From Coturnix japonica (taxonomy: Eukaryota > Chordata > Aves > Galliformes > Phasianidae): a stretch of DNA of 64,000 nt. The position numbers and the translations under genes are program-made. The notes beneath the pieces are model-generated. The model worked only from the letters and a program-made list of their open reading frames with translations, was not told the origin of the DNA and ran no database searches. The DNA is taken from NCBI RefSeq assembly GCF_001577835.2, contig NC_029536.1:558001-622000 (forward strand), read 5' to 3'. Each line of letters opens with the position of its first letter. Positions within the stretch are counted from its first letter, which is position 1. This document shows positions 9,701 through 21,700 of this stretch, piece after piece.

Positions 9701-12700
9701 GTTCCCATCAGCACGAGGATGTGTGTGGCTTTTCTCTAACAGCCCTCCAACTTGAACATGGCAGGTGAAGCGCATCGCGTCGGGTTCTGTCCAATTCCAC
9801 GTTTCCAGCGATGCAGAACGTCGTGTAACTCCTGCAGACATCTCGAGTAAAGCTGGGAAGGAGCTGGAGGAGCCTCCTACGCCGTCACTGAGTGAGTGCT
9901 TTCTGTGTTGGTGGCATTTAAAATACAGAACGTGGCAGTGCTATCCAATGCTTTATGAATTACTGTAGGGAGGGGACTTGAGGCTGGTGTGATTTCAACC
10001 CTTCTACCTGTTACCTTGTCACATCCACCCGTGCTATGGGAGCAAAGCCACGTGCAGGAGTTGCACTCGTTGCCCTTTGTGCTCCTGCTGGGTCACTCTG
10101 ACAGTGTTTGGGTCTTAGTGCTGAACAAAGCAGCTCTTGGAAGGGCCTCGTGGCCCCACCAGCAATGTGCTGCTCCCTGCCAGCACCGCTGCTTATCTCT
10201 GTGATCGTAATCCTTCCAGATGGCCGAGGATGGGAGAGGTGTCACTTATAGGCTGTGAGTAATAAATAATCTCGTTGAGCTGGAGTTCCTGGAGCGTGAC
10301 AGCAATGCGTGTTTAATCAGCGCCCGCCTCTTACGAGGGGGGGAGAACCAAGGCTGCTTGTGTGTATGTGCGACTGCATATATAGCACAGGGGGCAGATG
10401 GTGGGGATCTCAGCACTGATCTTGTGTGCTTTGGAGATGGAAAGGGCTTCTTTGCCTTGGGTTTGAGCAGTGACAATCTGCTCCCGTTTGTGCAGCTTTG
10501 TTGGTCGGTTCCCCCCTGCTTTGATCAGTGGGAGCCAACCTGGAGGTCTGCTTTGCTCCGTGCTTTGCACTGGGATCCAAATCAGGCTGCGCACCTTGTC
10601 TGGGGCAATTTAGTGGTTCTGCTATGGGAGGAGCTGCTCCTCTCCCACTGCTCCTTTGCTTTTAGTCCTTTCCCATCTGTGGATGTGCACGTGGGGTTGC
10701 TCCCGACGTTGCTGCCTGTTTAAACATCAACGTGCGAGTTGATGACCTGATTAATGGGGTGTTGGTACCACGAGGTGGCAGTGGCACCGCGGCTTTGCTG
10801 CTTGATGGGAGCCCATGGCACATCCAGCTCCGGGCTCGCTGCTCTCCAGGGCTGAGTTTGTTGGTTCAATGGACATCACAGGGGAAATCATTGAGGGTGA
10901 GACGGTGCTGGAGTTGTTGGGGTTTGCTGGGTGAGGCTGCCAGCAGCATTGCTGAGAGGCGTTTTATTCCTGGTGTTGCTTGAAGGATCTGTGTGCATTC
11001 CAGCTGGTGTCAGTGCAAAGAGCAGTGGATGTGAATGCAGACTGATGGTGACCCTCTGCTCCCAGGTGCAGGGCTTGGGGGTGTGGGGCACCCCGACCTC
11101 CCTCCCTTCCCCCAGGGATGGATGTGGGGGCTCAGCTGTGCATGGAGCTGATCCTGGGGTCTGGCAGATGGGCAGGGAACCCTTCTGCACTAACAGCTCC
11201 ATGTACCTCTGTGCACCGTTGCTTTAGCGACAGCCAAAGCCATTGTAATGGAAAGAAAACAATATTTTAGACATAAAGAAAGGGGGGTGATTTCCAGTGA
11301 GCAATAATGAGAACAAAACAGCAGAGATTAGACGTGGTTGAAAAAGCAACCTGAAGTTGCCAGAAAACATCTGTGTTCCTGCTCTGCTCTAAAGGCTTTG
11401 CTGCCTACTGGAACAGCGAGTTCATCCGTGCCAGTGAGCAGACCAGCCAAATATAAACACTGCATAAAACTCGCAGCGTTTGGGGGCATGAATGTACAAA
11501 CAGATGAAAGGAGTGACAAGAAATAATGGAGGAGCTATGAAAACCTTAAGTATCCTAAAAACTTTCACGTCTCATTAAGCAATCCACTTAGCCAGTGCCA
11601 CATGGCTTTAAGGGAAACCGCAGCACTGTCTGAAGATGGAGGAGCTGTGTTTTTACAACAGGAAAATCTTGCTGGCAGATTCAGATTCCCAGCAAAATAA
11701 CCACTCAGTGCAGAGATGTGCTACGTGTTCCCCTGCAGGTAGCGGTGTTAATGGGGGAAATAAGCCAAGCAGGTTGCTGGGAGGTGGTGGGCTGCCTCGC
11801 AGGGCTGTGCCCATCCCTGGGCAGTGGGGCTGTGTTGGGTGCTGGCTTTGCTGAGCTTCTTCTGTGCTTCTCTGCAGGTCTGCGCTCTCAACTGCACCCG
11901 GCGACCTCCACACAGGGACCAGGGGTGAGTGCTGCACATACAGTGCTATCACTGTGCTCTCATTATTACCTCAGGGCCTTATATTTTGGGAGGTTTTCTT
12001 CCCCTGGCTGCTTGCCTTCCCCACGTGGTTGTGTTGCTGAGCCCCACGGGCAGCAGGCAGCGACGTTCCCACATCACGAGGTTCAGTTTGGTTGCTGACA
12101 GAGTTGTCTGAAGTCCCATTGATTGCTGGTTTTCAGGGCTGCTGTGGCTGTGCAACACTTGGCATGTGCAGCTAAAATCCGAGTTAGCAGAGGGAGGAAA
12201 GCGAGTTCTATGTATAATTTGCTGGACAAAATCCTCCGAGCTGTTTTCACACCCCAAGTGTATTTTTAAGGACTGTTCTGGGTTTTGACAAGCCAGATTT
12301 GCTGGGCACTGCTGTCCCATGGTGTGTGCCAATGGCAGTGTGCTTCGTGGAGAGCTATCAGGATTTAAGACAAGCTGCAGATACTCACATCTTGTTGTGG
12401 GGATCAATGCACACAAATATTTGTGATGAAATGAAGTGCTTCATAGGACTGCATGAAGCCGTTTGATCTTTCTGCTGCCTTTTCCTATTCCTCTCTTTGC
12501 AAGAGAAAGTACAGCGTGGCTGCTAAAGCAAGAAGCAGAGGTGTGAACCTGCAGGCAGCCAAGCTGTGCTGTTCCTCAGCGGAGCAGGGATGCTGCTGTG
12601 CCAAATCTGAGAGCAAACAGCATCTGAGTGGCACAGACTGCTGGCAGAACCTGGCCAGGGCTGTGTGGGTTGTGGCGTGGTGTTGCTTTCCCTGTACATC

Positions 12701-15700
12701 ATTGCTCTGTTCATCGCAGCCTCTTCCCTTCCAGCTGTCCCTCTCCCAGCTGTTGGCCTCACCGCAGGGCAGGGATGGGCGCGTGGTGCCACGTAGCCGC
12801 AGTGCCCCAGCGCCCCGGTCCCGCAGCACACAGAAGGATGGCCACACCGAGCACACTGCTGCCATCACACACCTGGAGGCTGACCTGGGCTCGGGCTCCC
12901 CACACGTGGATGCCTCCAGTGGTGGGCACCTGTGGGTCCTGCCCTTTGCACCATTGCAGCCACCCATCACAGCTGTGGGGCTGCCTGCTGGGAGGTGAGG
13001 GCTGTGGGGCTGAGATTTTGGGGGGTTGCCATGGGTTGGTGCTGCTGTTACCACTCACTCAACGTCATTTCTTTGCCATTTCCAGCACTGCACTCAGCCG
13101 TGCCATGTTGATGCTCCTGCACAGCACCGGCTTCCCAGAGATCCTGGATGGCAACAAGAAGCCTGTGCGAGTCACAGAGCCACTGGAGCCTGCGTGTTAC
13201 AGTCCTCAGCTGGAGGAAGTGGATGCTCTGCAGAGCAATGAAATAATCCTGCAGTTCCTTGCATTGAGCAGGTGAGGTCTGCAGGGCTTCGAGGTGCCTT
13301 TTGGGGTAGAAGCCTTTGCTCATGAGCTGCTTCTCCCAGTGCCTGCCACAAAAGTAAAGCCATGAAGAGCTCCAAAATGATATCATTGCTCTCTCAAGGC
13401 ACTCTTATGATGCATTCCAGTTTCTTTGTGGTATACCTTGGCCATGCATTGGTATCAAACTAGCTAGTGCAGGGTTCCTACTTAAAGCAAGTTATGGAGG
13501 GGAGCTGAGTTTTTGGGAAGCCATCCATGAGGGCTGTTTTCTCTCTCTGAGGCACTGCTCACAGCTCTTCCATAGATGGTGAGGGTAAAATGTTACTTCT
13601 GCTTGGCTCTTCCGTCACAGCATATGGCAGAAGGCAGCTGGAATTGGGAGGCCTTTGGAAAGCAAAGGCAAACCATATGCCCGCTGTCTTCAGAGAAGTC
13701 CAAATACTTTCCATGCTACTGATCTTCTCTTGTTCTTCTGCTTCTTGTTGGGTGAGGAGCTTATTATCCAAACAAGGCTGACCAAAGCCACTCTCCTCTT
13801 TCTCCAGGGCTCCTCAGGAGGCGATGGAAGGGACATGGCCCAGGACAGTGTTCATTACCTTCCAGTTCTACCGCTTCCCACCGGTCACCACCCCGCGGCT
13901 GCAGCTGGTCGATGTGGATGGCGAGAGGGCAGCTGGGTCTGCTGCACCAGCACAAGTGCTGCTCCAGCTGAACAAGGATGGGACCCCGAGCACTGGTGGG
14001 CTCTGGTCCTGGTGTGGTTAACATCCTCACATGGCCCATCCTCTTTGGGATGGAGCAGGAGGGCTGGGAGAGAAGCAAGGCCACCCTGTGTGGGTGGGAG
14101 GTTGGTTGTGCAGTTGAGGGTTGAGGTCTCAATGGTGTTGCATATAGTTCATCAAGTTGACTTGTTCTTTTTTTAGTGTATGGGCCGTACTGTTGTGTTA
14201 CTGTACAAGGAAAAGCCACCTGGGAGGTTTAAACAACACTTAATGGCTCAATTGGCATTTTTGTCAATCAGATTTAGGCATGCCTCCAGGCCAAGGGAAT
14301 GGACTGCTATCTGCTTTCATTGCAAACCTCCATTAGTTTATGTGGCACATAATTAAAAGTGTTCAGAACGTCAAACCGTGAAGTCAGACATCAATAAGCA
14401 TCAGTGACATGATCCAGACACCAGCACTGCTGACTGCAGCCGGGGCTGAGCGCGTTTAAAAAGGGAGGCAAGGCATTAAAGCCAAGTGCCTGCAGTAATC
14501 TCATCTGATTCTCTGAGCAAAATGCTTCGTCTTTCTCTTTGTGACTTATTAAATTCCTGTCCCGGGAGATGCTTTCAGTAAAGCTCCTTCCCCACCTGGA
14601 GTTATTGATGGCAAAGAGGGGTCCCATGCAGGGGTCCTACCCAGTGTGATTGATGGGGTTAAGCTGCACTGCACAGAATAGGAGGGTGCTGGGGGTGGGC
14701 TCAGGTGCTGTCACACCATTCTGGTTCAGCAGCAGCCCCACACCTGGCTTTCCATGCTCCCTGTGACAGCATGCTTGTGTGCAGGCAGGGCCCAGGGGAT
14801 GCAATACAAGCCTTTATTGCTGTGCTGTTTCTTGCAGGAGCCCCAGGGCTGCAGCTGAGGTTTGCGGTGGACTCCACCTTCCTGAGGCCTGGGGAGCAGC
14901 GTGTCTTCATGCACTACCTGGCTGAGCACAGCCTGCAGATGGACGTCTGGGATGGGGACTCACTGCTGCTGGTCGGCTCTGCTGCTGTTAAGCTGAAGGT
15001 AAGGAGCCCTTCTCCCTCAGCCTTAATGACTGCTAATGATGAGGGAGAACTGCTTAGCATGCAAGAGTTTCAAGACGGGTCTGACTCTTCCTTCTGTCCT
15101 GTGCCGAGATGCTGTTAGATTACCCTTGAGTCTTCAGTAATCAAGTTTTTATCAGCCACTTTGTTTAACGGAGACTGATGTCAATCTGACAAGCCTGTAA
15201 TCACAGGATTTGTCATCTTATCCTTGAAAGCGACGGCGGAGCATTAACTTTCTTCCCTGGAACTTCTGTGCCACGCTGAGGCTTACTGGATAGAAAAATT
15301 AAAGCAGGCCTAGGAAATGCAGAGACATCTTTATCCAGATCTCTTAATCTCTTGGATCTGAGTTGCCCCAGTAACTAGTTACCCGAACGCCTGGCTGTTA
15401 TCTTCCTGGGGAGAAGCTGCAATGAAAGAGCTGCGTCTGGGGCAGCCTGGGAAAGAAATGCATCTGCTGAGAGTGGGAGATGGGTGTGTGTGATGGGGCT
15501 CTGTGCTGTGATAGAGGCACAGCAGCCTCTATCCTGCTGGAGGTGGGTGCTGCCCTATCCCTGCTTCCTCTACAGCCCCTGCTGCGCCAGGGCCGGCCGG
15601 CTGTCAGGACTCTGCATGAGCTGGAGGTTGGCACCACTGTATATGAGCAGGATGCAGCAGCAGGCAGGGATGTGCTGCGACCCCTGGGTGTCCGTGTGGC

Positions 15701-18700
15701 CGTGCGGGGCCGCCTGCACCTCTGCCTGGCCAACATTGGTGAGTACCCTCTGGAGCCCTTCATAGTGTTGCAAAATGTTCCAGAAAGCAAAAAGCTTTTC
15801 TGAGATACCCAACAGAGGGTGTCAGCCCTGTGACTGGGGGAGGCAGATGCTGAGCTTGGAGGCATGGAGCGCCCTGATGCTCTGCCCACCATCCCCACCT
15901 CCTGCAGGGTAGCACTGAGGCTGATGGATGCAGGCAGTGATACACAGGTGGGTAGCAGGGATGGGATGAATGGCAGAGCAGCCTGCATCAGAAACCAGAG
16001 CTGCTGAGGGTGTTATTCATCCCGGAGTGCAGCGGGTATTTTGTTATATTTAATTCACCGTCCTATAAATGTGCAGTGACTCCAGGTTTTAAACTCTTAT
16101 CTTATAATGGAGCTAATCTTTCTTCTGAAGATATCTTAAATTGTCATTTTCCTACTTTGCCTGCAAAAGGATGATAAGCTCCTGGGAGGGGGGATGTGAG
16201 ATTCACAACCCAGAGAGGAGTTTAACTCCAACCTGGCAAAAGAAAGGGGAAAGGAAAAACACTCCATTCCAGGACAGCAGCGGCCCTTTGGTTGCTCTGG
16301 CCTTTCAAAACACTTGTTTATTTTCCTTTTCTTTAAGTAAATTCCAACTACCTTCAGTTGGTGTCTGAGGGCTCTTGGTGCCTTGGGCTCCAGGCATGAA
16401 GTGGTGGTGGAGCAGGTTTGTGGTTCTGAAACGTCACCAAGTGAGGATGGAAACCTGAGCTGGTTCCAAAGGTTGACATTAAGTCACTTGGACGTCCCCA
16501 TTGCTGTTCAGTAGGAAACTGCTCTGTCACTTAGAGAAAAGATAGATGGAGTGCAATAGCAATAGGATTCCAGAGGGATCATCGTGAAATGCAGAGAACA
16601 TTGTAAGCAATGAGATATTTGCTTCCACTTTTTTAAACTGTCTGTAAAGATCTGTGGTGGGAATAACATTTTCCGGTAGATTTTGTGACACTTTAAGAGA
16701 TCTATGACAATTTAAGGGGAAGAAAATGTTGGGATGTAAGTGCCTGGTAATTCAGAGGAGGTGGATGTGTGCTGGCTGTTGTCTTTCTGTTGGTTATCAC
16801 CAGCACTGTCTGCTCCATGTCCTGGCTGGCTGTAACCTCCTGCTGTTACTACATGCTGCTGGTCTGCATAGCCCAGCACTCCATCCCAGCCCTGAGATGG
16901 GGCTGACCCCAGGCTCTGCCCCACCAGGTCACCACTGTGGGGAGACCCCCGTGAGCCCTGGCTGCCCATCACTGCCCCACACCCACATTGTGCCCTCTCC
17001 AGGCAGTGGCCATGAGCTGACCCTGCATTCTGGTGAGTCCTTCTGGGGGTGCTCAGCCCCTCCCTGCCATCCCCAGACTGGGGGGTGCCATCCTGCCTCG
17101 CACAGAGCTGGTGACCTGAGTGCTGTGTCCCTGCAGATGTCAGGGTATCTCGGCCCCGTAGGCTGGCTGAGGTGGATCCTGAGCTGGCTGCCATTCTGTG
17201 GAGGCACCAGCTGGAGCAGATCCCAGAACGCTTGTGTGAGTCTCATGAAGCCACAGCCATCCAGCAGCACGAGCCGCAGTGCTTGGCGGTGGAGCAGCAG
17301 CAGGATGGTGCTATCTGCAGGATCCCACAATACATGGTGAGGACAGGCCGGGTGCTTGGCACAACCTGTGCTGCCTCTGGGCTTATTGTCCCCTTCATCC
17401 CTGCAGGGCTCCATTGAGCAGCACATGAAGTACCTGCAGATCGTCAGTGCCTACCGGGAGCGCGTCAAGCACCGGTATATCACCCAAGTGCTCAGACAGG
17501 CCATGACCACCACCTACACTTTGTATGCCACGCTGGGGACGGCTGAATTCTTTGAGTTTGTCCTGAAGAACCCCTACAACGTCCAGCAAACGGTGACGGT
17601 TGAGGTTGATCACCCCGAGCTCAGGTAGTGGCCAACAACCATCTGTGTGTGTGTGTTTGTGCTCATAGTGCCCGTGGGGTCTGTTCACCATCTCCTGTCT
17701 GGTTTGGAGCTGGACCTTTCCCAGCACACATCTGTGGTGATGGGGTGGTACGTGCTGCCAACCAGCTCCATCTCTCGCTCCTCCAGTGTCATACTGGACC
17801 CGAGGGAATGGCGGCACTTCAAGGAGCTGACCCACACAGCCACCCCGCTGGAGGAGGACATGTTCCACCTGCGGGATGACCTCAAGCCTCAGGTCTACCT
17901 GCGCCCCGAGGAGACCGTGCACATTCCCTTCCGATACCAGACGTTCTCTGCAGAGCCAGTTGTTGCAGCATTGCTGGTATGCTGGGAGCTGCATCGTGTT
18001 TGGGTGCAGAGTGTGGTGACATTGCCAAGGAAACACTGCTTATGTGTCATGGGGCTTTTTCCATGACAAAACCAAGTGATATGGTTTTCCATGACAAAAG
18101 CACAAAACCAAGTGCTCTGTTTCCTGCAGGGGCCAGTGGGGCTGAGCAAGGAAGAGAATGCAGGGAGGATGCAGGAGGAGTCAAGGGCTGTGCAGATGAA
18201 GACCATCCAGGTGGGGATGCAGAGACACGTGGGGCTGCCTGCCAGCCCCAGCAATGGAGTGCTGACCTCACCATGCTGTTCCCATGTCTGGCACTGAGCT
18301 GCTCTGCCCTCCTTCCCCCCATGCAGGTGGCTTTCTCTGTGAGTGAGGGCAAACCCATTGCGCTGCTGCAGGTGAAGGTTGAGCCCCGGCCCCACGTGGT
18401 GGATCAGACCTTCCGCTTCTACCACCCCGAGCTGACCTTCCTGAAGAAGGCCATCCGCCTGCCTCCATGGCACACGCTCCCAGGTGATCCTCAGGGCTCT
18501 GCCAGCAGGTGGGGGTGGCATCCAGAGAGCGATCCGGGATGCTTTCTCTGCTTCTTGGCATCGTCAAAGGCTGTTCATGATTCTGCTATGGCCTTTGGGC
18601 TTCCTTGCTTGCTTTCTATCCATCTGCTTGCACTAATTTTGTACTCTCTTGAACCGGTCTGACCCGGTTGTTCTCCCGTAGCTCAACATAAGGGATTGCA

Positions 18701-21700
18701 GCTCACAGCTGCGTGATGGTGTAGAATAAAACATGAATAAAACGCTCTGTAATGTTACATGTGCTGTTGTCTCTTCCAGGAGCTCTGGTGGGGATACGGG
18801 GTGGTGAGCCTGAGGTCCATGTCCGCTGCAGTGACCCCAACGTGATCTGTGAAACCAAAAACATGGTACCACTTACACTCCTATGTCGCTTTGTCTTGTA
18901 TCCTTCTGCTGTGGTTTCTTGTTTTAATCAACCCGTGGCAGCATCCTGATTTATCGGCCTATAGGGATGAAATACTGGCTGTGATTAAGGCAGAATTGCC
19001 TTCGGTTCCAATTGAAACAAGCTGCATTGTTTTGGTATCCGATGCTTCATGTTGTGCCTGTTTTACTGGAGAGTAAATAGTTCAGGGTTGGTTCCAGCCT
19101 CATTTCCCTCCTGACCTGGTGCAAATCAATACTGGTGTCTTCTTTACTATGTTCCTCTTTGGATCAAGCCCTGAAAGGTGCTTTGTGTGTCTCCCCAAAC
19201 ACCGCTCCTGTTTTGTGCTTCCCTGTGAGGTCTGCAGGGCTCTCTTTCTGCTGCTTGAGATAGAAGTGGAAATGAATCTGTGTGTGTGTGTGTATAAACA
19301 GAGGCAGTGGTGAAGGGTAGTTACTAATTTCCAGTGCATGATCCAATGGTAATTGGATTATGGCTTGTTAGGAAACTTAGGGAAAAATTGCCCAAATTTG
19401 ATTACAGCTGCAAACCTGGAATGCAAGAAGTCGTTTGTGTCCTCTTTTGTAATTAAAAACACTGGAAGAGCTCAACCAAGCTGTATGATAACTTAATAAC
19501 GTGGTTTTTAACTAGATCCTGAAAGCATCTGCTGTTGTAAGTGGGTTGGTGTGTTTTTTTTTCCTTGATAGAAAGGAAACCCTGGAGTCCTCATTAGCTG
19601 GTTTGATCTCCAGGTTAACCATCCTAACGATGCTCTGATTTCTGTGCGCAGGGTCCTGGGGAACCACAGGACGTCTTCTTAAAAGTAGCTGGAGGACCGA
19701 GCCCACAGATCAAAACATTTTTTGTTGCTATTTATACGTAAGTAACAGGAGCCAGAAAGAAGAGAAGGGACCACCCCGAGCACAGGCAGAGCAGGAGGAG
19801 CGTTTCCCATCAGTGTTCTCTTGCTGGTTCCCCAGCTCTGCTTGCTGAGCTGGGCAGGAGGCTTCCCAAAATACCCGTTTGCTTTTCCAATCTCTCTTAA
19901 ATAATGGTGTGAGTGTAGGAGATGGCCTCTCTGTCTGCAGGCTTAATTCATTCTCTCTGCATGAGCAAGGCTGAAATTCCTTTGGAGACGTTTGCCCAAA
20001 GCTTGAGGTGCTCTTGGGGCCGAATGCACCAAGTATGGACTGTGCCATTGCTTTGTTCTGCTGCAGGGATCCCTGGCTGGCCAAACCGCAGCGCATCTGG
20101 CAGGTCTACCTGCATTCCCTGCAGCGTTTGGATGTCAGCTGCACTGCAGGGCAGCTCTCCCGCCTGGCCGTCCCGCTGCGCGGCACCCGCACCCTGCGCA
20201 GGGTGAAGGCGTTCTGCTCCCATCCCCATGAACTGAAGGTAATGCCATGGGGGTCCCTGCTGGGTCCCCTTGGGGGCTGGCCTGGGTTGGTAGCACTGTG
20301 AGCCTTGGAAATGCAATGGGTCCCGTTTGGAGTTAGGGAGAATGTACTGCCTTTGTGATAATTACCTCTTGATTAAAGCTGTCATGTGTAGGATCGTCGG
20401 TACAAAACCCCAGAGGGCAAATTATCTGCGTTAATGAGACTATCTGAAGACTATTAATTTCTTTTAGAATTCATTTAGTCATAATTGTAAATGGGAGTAA
20501 TGAAAGGAACAAAAACTCCCTTCCTGTCCCATAAATAAAGGAAAAAAATCCCAGCTATCAGAGGCTGCAAGAAGGAACGAATCCCATTGAGGATGGGAGC
20601 ACGGAGGTGTGTGCCATTGAATCCAGGCTTGGGGACTGCCTGCAGCCCATCCCATACCAGCATTGTGCCTCGGCTGTGCTGATGTTGGGTTCTGCTGCAG
20701 TGCTCAAAGCGAGCAGTGTGGGTAGGAGAAGATCCCTGCAGCTCTTGGGAAAGTGCTGGTAGGGTCCTCTTGCTGTTGGTATGGGCACTGTCATGCAGCC
20801 AGATCTTCTACATTAATATAGATGGGATTAAATATTCCTATCATAGGTGTACGTTCCTTAGTGTAATCAGAGCTCATTTGTATTCTGAGCTGGACTTCAT
20901 GGAGGTGCAGATTCCCTCCCAGCTGTTCCTGCCATGGGGTGCCTGCCTGCCTTCCAAAAACGATCTGCACGCCGTTTGTCTTCATTTATTCCTCTGCTCC
21001 CTCTCAGGGGGGGATGCTGGCGGCAGCTGTGAGCGATGCTGATGCTGTCTCCTCACTGAGGACACCCTCTGTTATGGCTTTTTGTGACTTGTAGCATCGG
21101 GAACTGAGGGAGGAGGTTCTGATGGGCCCTGAGCTCCTTCCTCTGCTCTGTGTTTGCAGGTGGACCCAGCAGATGCGTTCTTCCTGCCCTCCAATGGCCT
21201 CGTGGATCTGTTTGTGGGTGTGAGGCCGCTCCGGGCTGGCAGCAGATTCTTCTACCTCAACCTGGTGGATGTGGAGTGCCACCAGCTGGTGTCCTCCTGG
21301 CTGCTCTGCATCACCTGCCGGCAGCCTCTCATTTCCAAGGTACTCACGGGGAGGAGGGTCAGCATGGTGACCCCATTGGGCTGGGGGCTGTGCCATGCTG
21401 ATAGCCCGGGGCTGGCTGCTGCTTATTGCTTCATCTACACCCACTTTTGGCATGTATTCTCCTCCTCTGTGCATGAGGAGGGATGTGTGCTGGGGGCTGT
21501 GCTGCTGTGCTATCGATTGCCAGCCGAGCGCTTGGTCTTCGTGCAGACGCTGCCATTATTCCCAACTGTCACGAACAAGGATCCTAAAGCCAATTTCTAA
21601 GAATTACTGACAGATTAGAGATTAACTGTCCTCTTTGAGTTAATCTCCTAAAGCGGTATTGCAGTGTAACTCTGGGTCACTTGTCTTTACCTGCCACAAT

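Noticed and set aside
9022-9714. 230-codon minus-strand open frame over exon 10
   Set aside because: It is antisense to a proven NPHP4 exon and intron; the open frame mirrors GC-rich codons.
17395-18036. 213-codon minus-strand open frame over exons 20-21
   Set aside because: It is antisense to two strongly conserved NPHP4 exons; no independent likeness to a protein family.
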